Origin: Bacteroidales bacterium | GTDB taxonomy: Bacteria; Bacteroidota; Bacteroidia; Bacteroidales; NBLH01 | Direction: 5' to 3' | DNA length: 48,883 bases | Assembly (NCBI GenBank): GCA_016937695.1 | Contig: JAFGWC010000060.1 | Span: forward strand, 1-48,883 | Part shown: piece by piece, positions 42,055 through 48,883 of the stretch | How positions within the stretch are numbered: position 1 is the first letter of the stretch | Layout: every line of letters begins with the position of its first letter | Program-made: the position numbers and the translations under genes | Notes under the pieces: generated by a model | The model's input: only the letters and a program-made list of their open reading frames with translations | The model's database searches: none | What the model was told of the DNA's origin: nothing

Positions 42055-43011
42055 ATGAAAAAACTAGCAGTTGTAGCATTAGGTGGTAATGCATTATTAA
42101 GAGGCGATCAAGTAGGTACAATTGAAGAACAAGAGAAAAACACAAAAGATACCTTAGAAAACCTTATATATTTGATAGAAGAAGGCTATGGTTTAGTAAT
42201 TGGACATGGAAATGGACCACAAGTTGGCAATATTTTAATGCGAAATGATGCCGGCGAAGAAATGTATAATATACCACAAATGCCTTTAGATATCTGTGTT
42301 GCCGATTCACAAGGCGGAATTGGTTATATGATAGAAAGAATGTTGAGAATTGTACTTCAAGAACACAATATCGAAAAAGATGTTGTTACATTGGTAACTC
42401 AGGTAGTTGTTGATAAAGATGATCCTGCATTTCAAAATCCGACAAAAAGAGTTGGTAAAATATATACAAAAGAACAAGCCGATAAATTGCACGAAACAAA
42501 AGGATGGATTTTCAAAGACAGTCCTAAAATGAAAGATGGATTTAGACGAGTAGTTGCATCACCAGAACCTTTGGAAGTGTTTAATACAAAATCGATAGAA
42601 GAATTGGCAAGACGCGGAACAATTGTTATTGCTGTTGGTGGCGGCGGAGTCCCTGTTTATATAGACGAAAACAAACACGTTAGACCACTTGAAGCTGTTA
42701 TTGATAAAGATAAAGCATCATCATTACTTGCTACAAAAATAAAAGCAGATGAATTTTACATATTAACAGATGTTCCTTACGTTTTTATTGATTATAATCA
42801 GCCAAATGAAAGAAAAATTGAGTTTTTAAATAAAGCAGATGCTGATAAATATATGGACGAAGGTAAATTTGGCGAAGGAAGTATGGCTCCAAAAATTAAA
42901 GCAGCACTTAACTTTGTTGAAAATGGCGGTTTAAAAAGTGTAATTACCGAAGCAACAAAACTTTCGGATAAATCATACGGAACTAAAATTACTTTAGAAT
43001 ACGAAGACTAA
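42055..43011 (+). CDS. arcC: Carbamate kinase ArcC
   Basis: 318 residues. It starts VVALGGNALLRGDQ, and GYGLVIGHGNGPQVGNIL is the second glycine-rich nucleotide loop. VTLVTQVVVDKDDPAFQNP, IAVGGGGVPVY and a DKDKASSLLA helix (about 221-230) are further family marks. It interconverts carbamoyl phosphate plus ADP with carbamate plus ATP. Beside ornithine carbamoyltransferase it normally gains ATP from citrulline or arginine breakdown. Arginine deiminase (arcA) is not in this window. Confidence 0.96.
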   Translation: MKKLAVVALGGNALLRGDQVGTIEEQEKNTKDTLENLIYLIEEGYGLVIGHGNGPQVGNILMRNDAGEEMYNIPQMPLDICVADSQGGIGYMIERMLRIVLQEHNIEKDVVTLVTQVVVDKDDPAFQNPTKRVGKIYTKEQADKLHETKGWIFKDSPKMKDGFRRVVASPEPLEVFNTKSIEELARRGTIVIAVGGGGVPVYIDENKHVRPLEAVIDKDKASSLLATKIKADEFYILTDVPYVFIDYNQPNERKIEFLNKADADKYMDEGKFGEGSMAPKIKAALNFVENGGLKSVITEATKLSDKSYGTKITLEYED

Positions 43012-43098
43012 ACAATGAACAACTTACAATTAAAAATGAGCAATTAACAATTGTTGATTATAAATAATTATTATTCATAACTCTTAATATATTACGAT
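43012..43098. repeat. Low-complexity intergenic repeat between arcC and arcB
   Basis: 87 nt of repeated units such as acaatgaac, caattaacaatt and ataattatt. This resembles the drifting AAC/AAT-rich intergenic strings I know from other Bacteroidota genomes. It probably forms no stable structure of its own. A similar stretch appears near 45074-45125. Confidence 0.4.
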
Positions 43099-44100
43099 AT
43101 GGCTTTTAATTTAAGAAACAGAAACTTTTTAAAGTTACTTGATTTCACACCAAAAGAAATCAAATTTATGCTTGATTTGTCTATTGATTTAAAGAAAGCA
43201 AAATATAACGGAACCGAGCAGCAAAATTTAAAAGGTAAAAACATTGCTTTGATATTTGAAAAAGCATCTACCAGAACCAGATGTGCTTTTGAAGTAGCAG
43301 CTCACGACCAAGGTGCTAATGTTACTTATTTGGGCCCTTCAGGCTCGCAGATTGGGAAAAAAGAATCGATGAAAGATACTGCCAGAGTACTTGGCAGAAT
43401 GTATGACGGAATTGAATATAGAGGTTTTGCACAAACAACTGTGGAAGAACTAGGTGCATACGCCGGAGTTCCGGTTTGGAATGGTTTAACAAACGAGTTT
43501 CATCCAACACAAATTTTAGCAGATTTTATGACAATGATGGAGCATTCCGATAAACCATTGCACGAAATTAAATTCGCTTATCTTGGCGATGCAAAAAATA
43601 ATATGGGAAATTCTTTAATGATTGGTGCTGCTAAAATGGGAATGGATTTTCGTTCTATAGCTCCAAAACAAGTTCAACCGGAAAAAGAGCTTGTTAATCA
43701 GGCTAACGAAATTGCTAAACAAACCGGTGCAAAAATTACTGTAACAGAAAGTTTAAAAGAAGGTTTAAAGGATTGCGATTTTATTTATACCGATGTTTGG
43801 GTATCGATGGGCGAACCCGATGAAGTTTGGAAAGAAAGAATTGAATTATTGAAACCATATCAGGTAAATAAACAAGCAATGGATATGACAGGAAATCCAA
43901 ATATTAAATTCATGCACTGTTTGCCTGCTTTTCACAATAAAGAAACTGCTGTTGGTGCAGAAATTTTCCAAAAATTTGGTTTAGACGGATTAGAAGTTAC
44001 TGAAGAGGTGTTTGAATCGAAAGCTTCAATTGTTTTTGACGAAGCAGAAAACCGTTTACACACTATCAAAGCTGTTATGGTTGCCACTTTAGGCGCATAA
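43099..44100 (+). CDS. arcB: Ornithine carbamoyltransferase (catabolic type, ArcB)
   Basis: 333 residues. The carbamoyl-phosphate loop is STRTR (57-61), HPTQ lies at 135-138, [13 protein letters not shown] forms the ornithine-side loop (DxxxSMG), and HCLPAFH is at 273-279. The length and the segment [18 protein letters not shown] fit the catabolic ArcB branch better than anabolic ArgF. It joins ornithine and carbamoyl phosphate to citrulline, or runs in reverse. With arcC upstream it likely breaks citrulline down for ATP and ammonia. A terminator follows. Confidence 0.93.
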   Translation: MAFNLRNRNFLKLLDFTPKEIKFMLDLSIDLKKAKYNGTEQQNLKGKNIALIFEKASTRTRCAFEVAAHDQGANVTYLGPSGSQIGKKESMKDTARVLGRMYDGIEYRGFAQTTVEELGAYAGVPVWNGLTNEFHPTQILADFMTMMEHSDKPLHEIKFAYLGDAKNNMGNSLMIGAAKMGMDFRSIAPKQVQPEKELVNQANEIAKQTGAKITVTESLKEGLKDCDFIYTDVWVSMGEPDEVWKERIELLKPYQVNKQAMDMTGNPNIKFMHCLPAFHNKETAVGAEIFQKFGLDGLEVTEEVFESKASIVFDEAENRLHTIKAVMVATLGA

Positions 44101-44120
44101 ATCTTTAAATGAAAATATTT

Positions 44121-44156
44121 TTAAAAAAAGTCTGATTATGTCAGGCTTTTTTTTTA
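44121..44156 (+). terminator. Terminator of arcC-arcB
   Basis: The stem agtctga / tcaggct (one T-G wobble), flanked by A and T runs and with a 5-nt loop, is followed by nine or more T residues. Confidence 0.8.
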
Positions 44157-44291
44157 TTTATGATTTGAGATTTACAAGTAACTAGTTTCCCATTATCAAT
44201 TAAAATTGTAGCTTACTAGGTACTAGTTTCTATTTTTTGTAAATTGCATTTTAATAAATTAAATAGAATTATATAACTTAATCTTATAAAA

Positions 44292-44858
44292 ATGAAAAAA
44301 ATAATTGCGATAAGCATTTTAGCTATTGTTGTTTCAACATCAGCAAAAGCACAAGAAAATCCTTTAAGGATAGGATTGAAAATTGGAGTACCTAATGTGG
44401 TAGGATTAAACCTTGAATATGTTACGCCAATAATGAATGGGAAATTTGCACCAACTATCGATTTCTCTTTTATTCCTATTACAATTGAAGATGTAGATCT
44501 TAAATTTACTTATTTCGAAATAGGAACTAATATTTATTTTAAAAAACCAGGTAAAGGACTTTACGGACATATTAGTTATGGCAGAATTGGTTTTGATGGA
44601 ACATACGTCGATGCAGAAAAGGGCGAAGGACAAGGACAAGCTAGTTTTAATTTGGCAAATTTTAAAATCGGAGCAAAATTAGGAAACTCCTTTTATTTTA
44701 GAACCGAAATAGGATACGGCCTTATTTTTGGCGACACTTCTGTAGATGTTGAATATAAAGAGCCAAACTCAAGTGTAATAACTGTAGAAGCACAGGAAAT
44801 ACCAGGGATTATTAGTGGAGGCTTTGTTGTTAATTTAGGATTTGGTGTTGCTTTTTAA
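44292..44858 (+). CDS. Small outer-membrane beta-barrel protein
   Basis: 188 residues. The signal peptide (1-20) ends SAKAQ. The mature protein alternates polar and aromatic residues in about eight strands (for example LRIGLKIGVPNVVGLNLEYV and FYFRTEIGYGLIFG) and ends GFGVAF, the C-terminal Phe usual for outer-membrane barrels. It resembles the general OmpW/porin-like eight-strand class. The ligand is unknown. It stands alone between two terminators. Confidence 0.8.
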   Translation: MKKIIAISILAIVVSTSAKAQENPLRIGLKIGVPNVVGLNLEYVTPIMNGKFAPTIDFSFIPITIEDVDLKFTYFEIGTNIYFKKPGKGLYGHISYGRIGFDGTYVDAEKGEGQGQASFNLANFKIGAKLGNSFYFRTEIGYGLIFGDTSVDVEYKEPNSSVITVEAQEIPGIISGGFVVNLGFGVAF

Positions 44859-44867
44859 GTAAGAGCA

Positions 44868-44920
44868 AAGGTTTCAGATTGCGAAGTTGATTTACAATTT
44901 GCAACTTGAAACCTTTTTTT
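44868..44920 (+). terminator. Terminator of the beta-barrel gene
   Basis: The outer stem aaggtttca / tgaaacctt is extended by the inner stem agttg / caact, with an 8-nt bulge on the left side and a run of T residues after it. Confidence 0.75.
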
Positions 44921-45702
44921 TATGAATATAAATTAGAAATTGGTAATTAAAAACCATCATTTCAAATCTGAAATGCTTAATTTAAGTGCAGTGTAAGCTG
45001 CTACGTAATCGGGGAAGCCAATTTACGCTTCGAATATGCTGCTGTACGAATTGCGGAAGCCGTTAAACAGTTTGTAATGTACATTGTACAATTTATAATT
45101 ACAATGTACGATTTACAAATTAAAAATTCAGAAACTTACATGTTAAAAAAACGCACTAAATTATACTCAAATTGTTAATACTTTAAGACTTGTCAAGTTT
45201 TTGTTTTACCTAAAATCCTCAAGTCATCGCAACAATCAGTTAATTAACCGTAGAATATCAGCAAATTTTCAACACTTTTTTAAACAATTGATACGATGAC
45301 TATCAGCTACTTAAATATAGACTTGCGAATTTAAGGTTTTATAAAAACAAATAAAATAGCAAAATTACCCATACAGTACAAAACCAATGATCTATTAATT
45401 GAAAAAAGGTCGTATATTTAATTAATATTTTACCATAAACTCAAAATCAGAATAGTATGAAATGGTTTAAAAAATTAATTAACAATCAGTTCGGGTGTGC
45501 CAGTAGTTTAAAATCAAAATAAATTAAAAGCATTTAAACCCAATATTATGATATTACAAAAAGTTTGGTTTCTTAAAAATTCAGCCAATTTCGATTGAGA
45601 AATTATACACGAAATTTGAAAAACTGCAAATAAATTAACAAAACATGTAAAACAGGAATAATTTTAAAAATTGCACATTCAAAATTTAAAAAACATTTAT
45701 AC
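44921..45702. other. Gene-free stretch with coding-like debris and repeats
   Basis: About 780 nt. It contains a coding-like piece (45002-45076), an ACAATGTACAAT-type low-complexity run (45074-45125), one copy of an intergenic repeat (45131-45206), and the stub of a frame from ATG 45457 (MKWFKKLINNQFGCASSLKS then stop). No intact gene was found. Confidence 0.5.
45131..45206. repeat. Intergenic repeat, copy 1 (degenerate)
   Basis: About 75 nt that aligns with 47319-47394. The shared blocks are cATGTTAAAAAA, CTAA-TTATA, TTGTTAA, AAGACTT and CAAGTTTTT. By eye about four of five positions match. The hairpin of copy 2 is mostly lost here. Confidence 0.6.
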
Positions 45703-46332
45703 ATGAAAAATCCTAATTTATATTTAATAACACTGTTATTGATTTTTGTTATTTCTTGTAATAGCAACACAAACAATAATGAAAAAGAATTAGAAAACAG
45801 CTCGAAAATAGAAGCAACAATTGGCGAAAAAACAGTTTCTGAAGAATTACAAAAAACAGAGCCTATTTATGAAGAATTTCAAGACGAATCACCTAAAACA
45901 GGGAATGGTAATTTTACTGATATTTTAAAAGAATACTATGAAATAATTAAAGGTGATGGATTCACTAATGTAAATCCGGAAATTGACAGAGCTTTTACAG
46001 AAGTGCTGATAAAAAAGAAAAACGGAGAAGTTAAAATGATAGAAATATCAGAAAGTGCAAGCAGCTACAGCAATAAATGGCAATACTTTTATAAAAACAA
46101 TAAACTATTTTATGCTTATGTAAAACTTGAATATGAAAACGAACAAAGTGGCGAAATGATTAATGAAAAACGTAAGGTTTATTTCGCAAATAACAAATGC
46201 ATGCTATTTTTATTCAATAATTCAGATAAAGTAAAAAAATATCCCGAATATGAACCAAAAGGAATAGACATACTTAAAGAAGCATATGAATATCTTCAAA
46301 AAACTAATAATAACAAATGGAACGAATTTTAA
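45703..46332 (+). CDS. Lipoprotein of unknown function
   Basis: 209 residues. The lipoprotein signal ends in the lipobox VISC (Cys19). An Asn/Glu-rich linker (about 20-65) leads to a compact domain of beta strands with YYEIIKGDGFTNVNPEIDRA and KWQYFYKNNKLFYAYVKLEY. I recognise no family. It ends 11 nt before the next lipoprotein start, forming a two-gene unit. Confidence 0.75.
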   Translation: MKNPNLYLITLLLIFVISCNSNTNNNEKELENSSKIEATIGEKTVSEELQKTEPIYEEFQDESPKTGNGNFTDILKEYYEIIKGDGFTNVNPEIDRAFTEVLIKKKNGEVKMIEISESASSYSNKWQYFYKNNKLFYAYVKLEYENEQSGEMINEKRKVYFANNKCMLFLFNNSDKVKKYPEYEPKGIDILKEAYEYLQKTNNNKWNEF

Positions 46333-46343
46333 ATTTTAAAATT

Positions 46344-47243
46344 ATGAAAAAAAATTTTTTAATAGTAGGATTAATACTTGTTTTATTTGCGTGTAATCCA
46401 AAAAATAATGACGAAAGCAATAATGAAAAAGATACAATAATTTTTGAAAATATCAATACGGAAAAAGATGTTGCCGAAATTGATTCTAAAGATAATGTAA
46501 TAACAGAAAGCGAGGCATTTGAAAAAATAAAAGAATATCTTTCGGAAGAAAATCAAGATTTTTTTAAGCAAGCCAAAAATAATTTCAACAATTTTAAAAC
46601 ATCCCAAAATATTGCAGATTATTATTTCAATACAATCCCAAAAATGAAATCAATAATCGAAAAAGTTATAAGCCAGAATGCAAAACCCGACCCCGATTAT
46701 TGGGAAAATATTGAGCAATGGGAGTTTTTCTCAATTTATATTCCTGAAATTGAGCTACAAGTTGGCGATGGTTTTATTGACGTAGGATATCACCTATCAA
46801 ACTTGAGAACAAAAGCAAAAGAAACGCCCGAAAAAGATGATGACTTATTCTTTGATGTATTAAATAAAACTATTTTTGATCTGGAACATTTCTGGTATAA
46901 TGGCCGTAATAATTGGACAGAAATATGTGATTATTCTTGTTCTATTAATAAATTAGGAAGCGATGAAAATATTTTTCATGAAACTTTTAAAGCAATAGAT
47001 AAAGCTTTAAATGAAAGTGATAAATTTTCTGAAAAACTTATTTCTATTAAAGAAGAAATGATTAGTTCAATTGAAAATGCTGTTCTTTTTGTAAAATCAA
47101 AACAAAATGCATTAAATGAATTAAGTAAAATAATTGAAAATATTAAATTAAGTCCAAAAGAATTAAATCAGTTAAAGGAAATACACAATAATATTGAAAA
47201 AAATAAAAACTTAAAATTTAATTCTAATTGCAATGATTGCTGA
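46344..47243 (+). CDS. Lipoprotein with predicted helical body, unknown function
   Basis: 299 residues from the ATG at 46344. The frame is open from 46317, but only the internal ATG gives the lipoprotein signal (MKKNFLIVGLILVLFAC). After an acidic linker the protein is largely alpha-helical and Lys/Glu-rich, ending in a coiled-coil-like tail (LNELSKIIENIKLSPKELNQ) and a short CNDC end. An aromatic patch (DYWENIEQWEFFSIYIPEIE) lies in the middle. No family is recognised. It pairs with the lipoprotein upstream and ends at a strong terminator. Confidence 0.75.
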   Translation: MKKNFLIVGLILVLFACNPKNNDESNNEKDTIIFENINTEKDVAEIDSKDNVITESEAFEKIKEYLSEENQDFFKQAKNNFNNFKTSQNIADYYFNTIPKMKSIIEKVISQNAKPDPDYWENIEQWEFFSIYIPEIELQVGDGFIDVGYHLSNLRTKAKETPEKDDDLFFDVLNKTIFDLEHFWYNGRNNWTEICDYSCSINKLGSDENIFHETFKAIDKALNESDKFSEKLISIKEEMISSIENAVLFVKSKQNALNELSKIIENIKLSPKELNQLKEIHNNIEKNKNLKFNSNCNDC

Positions 47244-47318
47244 AACAAAAAATCAGTTAAATAAGACGATAAATGATATATAATAGTCTTTATATGATAA
47301 ATGCATTTTAAAAATTAG

Positions 47319-47394
47319 TAACTTAACATGTTAAAAAACCTTACTAAGTTATAGAGCAACTTGTTAAGTCTTAAAGACTTAACAAGTTTTTTTT
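47319..47394. repeat. Intergenic repeat, copy 2, containing a terminator
   Basis: A diverged second copy of the element at 45131-45206. Its right half is a strong hairpin: aacttgttaagtc (47358-47370) and gacttaacaagtt (47376-47388), loop ttaaa, then TTTTTT. It serves as terminator for the lipoprotein pair. Confidence 0.7.
47358..47394 (+). terminator. Terminator of the lipoprotein pair
   Basis: A 13-bp perfect stem with a 5-nt loop and a T run. It is the core of repeat copy 2. Confidence 0.85.
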
Positions 47395-47521
47395 ATCAAA
47401 GACATGAAATTATATTTATTTTGTTGATTAAATTATTTTGAATTACTTTTAATCGTTAAATAAATAATTAAAAAAAAGGCTTGCTGAAATGATTCAAGTC
47501 GGATATCTGACAAAACAAAGA

Positions 47522-48358
47522 ATGAAAAAACTCAGTCTGATATATTTTATAATAATTTATTTTATATATGTTAGCAATTCTTTTGGTCAGGATACAACTT
47601 ATATTGATAATCCATCAAAGTATTTTTCGAAAAATGGAGATTCTGAGAGATTTGATTTAACTCATAGACTAAAAGGATATCCAAGAGTTAAATATTCGAG
47701 AGAATTAATACGACTTTCAAATAATTACTATAAAATTGAAAATTGTTATTACTATGATAACAAAAGATATACTAACTATTATCCTACATTTTATAAATTT
47801 ACTAATGATTCTACAATTATAGTAAACAAAGAAAAATGGCATTTCAAAAAAATAAATGACAGTTTATATAATGTAAGCATAATAGATATTGATTATATCG
47901 AAAAAGGAACTGTAAGTTCTTTAATTCCTTTTACAAAACAAGGTGATTTTGTTATTTGTAATTTAAAAAATAGACCTATGTTTATTGAGAAATTCGGAAA
48001 TGGTGAATATAAGACAGAATGTGTTAAATATGATTTAAATGATACTATTTACACTTTTGTAGATAAATTTCCGATTTTCCCAAAAAGATATGGTGATTTG
48101 AAAAAGTATATTTCTGAACGATTCAGATTTCCTGATATTGTTAGAGAAAGTGCTATTCAAGGAACTGTTTTTGTGAGATTTGTAATAAGTTCAAATGGGG
48201 AAGTTATAAATCTTGAATTATTGAGAGGCGTGAATCCTTTTTATGATAAAGAAGCGTTAAGGATAATAACATGTCTTCCTAATTTTGAGGCTGGAAAGCT
48301 GAAAGGAAAAAATGTAAATATGTACTCTGTAATTCCGGTAAAATTTATGTTAGATTAA
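47522..48358 (+). CDS. Secreted protein with TonB C-terminal domain
   Basis: 278 residues from the ATG at 47522, preferred over an upstream in-frame ATG (47489) because it gives a signal peptide (MKKLSLIYFIIIYFIYVSNSFGQ). The middle is beta-rich and not recognised. The last ~90 residues are a TonB C-terminal fold: DLKKYISERFRFPDIVRESA, GTVFVRFVISSNGEVINLEL, LRGVNPFYDKEALRII, and NMYSVIPVKFML. There is no N-terminal membrane anchor with ExbD contacts and no Pro-rich linker, so it is not a classic energy transducer. Such proteins are common in Bacteroidota, where the domain may bind peptidoglycan or receptors. Confidence 0.8.
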   Translation: MKKLSLIYFIIIYFIYVSNSFGQDTTYIDNPSKYFSKNGDSERFDLTHRLKGYPRVKYSRELIRLSNNYYKIENCYYYDNKRYTNYYPTFYKFTNDSTIIVNKEKWHFKKINDSLYNVSIIDIDYIEKGTVSSLIPFTKQGDFVICNLKNRPMFIEKFGNGEYKTECVKYDLNDTIYTFVDKFPIFPKRYGDLKKYISERFRFPDIVRESAIQGTVFVRFVISSNGEVINLELLRGVNPFYDKEALRIITCLPNFEAGKLKGKNVNMYSVIPVKFMLD

Positions 48359-48461
48359 GGAAAACTTTGCCCAAAACATTTTAAAATGAATAAAAAAAGC
48401 ATTTTGTACTAACTTTAACCCATAAGTTCACAATAATTAAATTAAATTAAATTATATTGCA

Positions 48462-48809
48462 ATGCAATTAAAAGATTTTGGATACAACAATACACTTGAA
48501 GAATTCAGAATTAAGAATAATCTTGATAGTTTTGAGATAGGAAGAGTTATTGCAGAACATAAAGAAAGATACATAGTTAAAACAGCTAAAGATGAATTTG
48601 AAGCTGAAATAACAGGTAATATGCGTTTTGCTGCTAAAAGTCGTATTGATTTTCCTGCAGTTGGTTCAGGACACTTTTTAGTTTCGGTGCTTAATGAATT
48701 GGTTGCACTAAAAAACGAATTGCGCATTTTGCAAGACGAAAACGGAAACCGTTTGCGTGGAATAAAAATTGAAAACGTAAACGATGAATTGCTGATAATA
48801 AACGAATAA
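48462..48809 (+). pseudogene. Chimeric frame: RsgA N-terminus joined to a DNA adenine methyltransferase fragment
   Basis: Residues 1-68 (MQLKDFGYNNTLEEFRIKNN ... GNMRFAAKSRIDFPAVG) are the N-terminal OB-fold region of the ribosome-maturation GTPase RsgA. In RsgA, PAVG is normally followed by DWV. Here it is followed by SGHFLVSVLNELVALKNELR and ILQDENGNRLRGIKIENVND, which is motif I and the next helix of an Eco57I/type IIG-like N6-adenine methyltransferase (DPAVGSGHFLV). The join lies at CCTGCAGTTGGT, 48654-48665, possible in both parents. The fused frame stops at TAA 48807-48809, but the methyltransferase frame resumes afterwards (TSEPFQYYVNDKHIPPTEIQ) to the window end. The GTPase domain is missing, so neither protein is functional as read. 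Confidence 0.7.
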
Positions 48810-48883
48810 ACAAGCGAGCCGTTTCAGTATTATGTAAACGACAAACACATTCCGCCAACCGAAATTCAGGAAATTCAACAAAC

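Noticed and set aside
45480-45500. cagttcgggtgtgcc as a possible tRNA T-arm
   Set aside because: No acceptor or anticodon stem pairs around it; no tRNA fold can be drawn.

Overview
The window comes from a low-GC member of the Bacteroidota. Support for this: two type IX secretion (T9SS) substrates with C-terminal sorting domains; a TonB-dependent receptor with a carboxypeptidase-like N-terminal domain; an FeoA-FeoB fusion; phylum-typical families (DUF3276, DUF5606, DUF5683, long NusB); and repeated -7 elements of the form TAnnTTTG upstream of genes. I cannot name a genus. No tRNA, rRNA, CRISPR array or intact insertion sequence was seen.

Layout. 1-2503 (minus): meaB, a CapA-like lipoprotein and the start of an EamA transporter, packed as an operon. 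2579-4734 (plus): a membrane methyltransferase, then three heavy-metal-associated (HMA) proteins, the first fused to an AraC-type DNA-binding domain. 4854-5780: a secreted protein resembling polymorphic toxin type 23. 5777-14286 (minus): parA, parB, DUF5683, an MltD-like lytic transglycosylase, two SGNH hydrolase-like proteins and an MBOAT acyltransferase, spaced like one transcription unit. It links chromosome segregation to cell-wall trimming and probably to O-acetylation of a surface polymer. 14436-22628 (minus): housekeeping genes, including a DUF4833 protein, a LysE transporter, an OlsF-like two-domain acyltransferase, DUF5606, coaE, a YbbR protein, yajC, DUF1573, DUF4442 and nusB. 22819-26813: a DUF3276 protein, a HEAT-like protein, feoAB and its Cys-rich partner.

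26871-40389 (minus) is the surface and secretion part: a C10 cysteine protease and a long BNR-repeat protein, both T9SS cargo; small lipoproteins; a frameshifted lipoprotein; a relic of a flavin oxidoreductase; and a beta-helix-like lipoprotein followed by a TonB-dependent receptor. 40869-48809 (plus): a cold-shock-domain protein, YwbE, arcC-arcB (carbamate kinase and ornithine carbamoyltransferase) behind a structured leader, a small beta-barrel protein, two lipoproteins and a TonB C-terminal-domain protein.

The right-hand end is the strangest place. The first ~65 residues of RsgA run, through the shared tetrapeptide PAVG, into motif I of a DNA adenine methyltransferase, which then hits an in-frame stop. 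This is either a real deletion fusion or an assembly chimera. Other points to check are the cell-wall modification genes downstream of parAB, the HMA trio, the secreted toxin-like protein, the arcC leader, and two diverged copies of an intergenic repeat near 45.1 and 47.3 kb.
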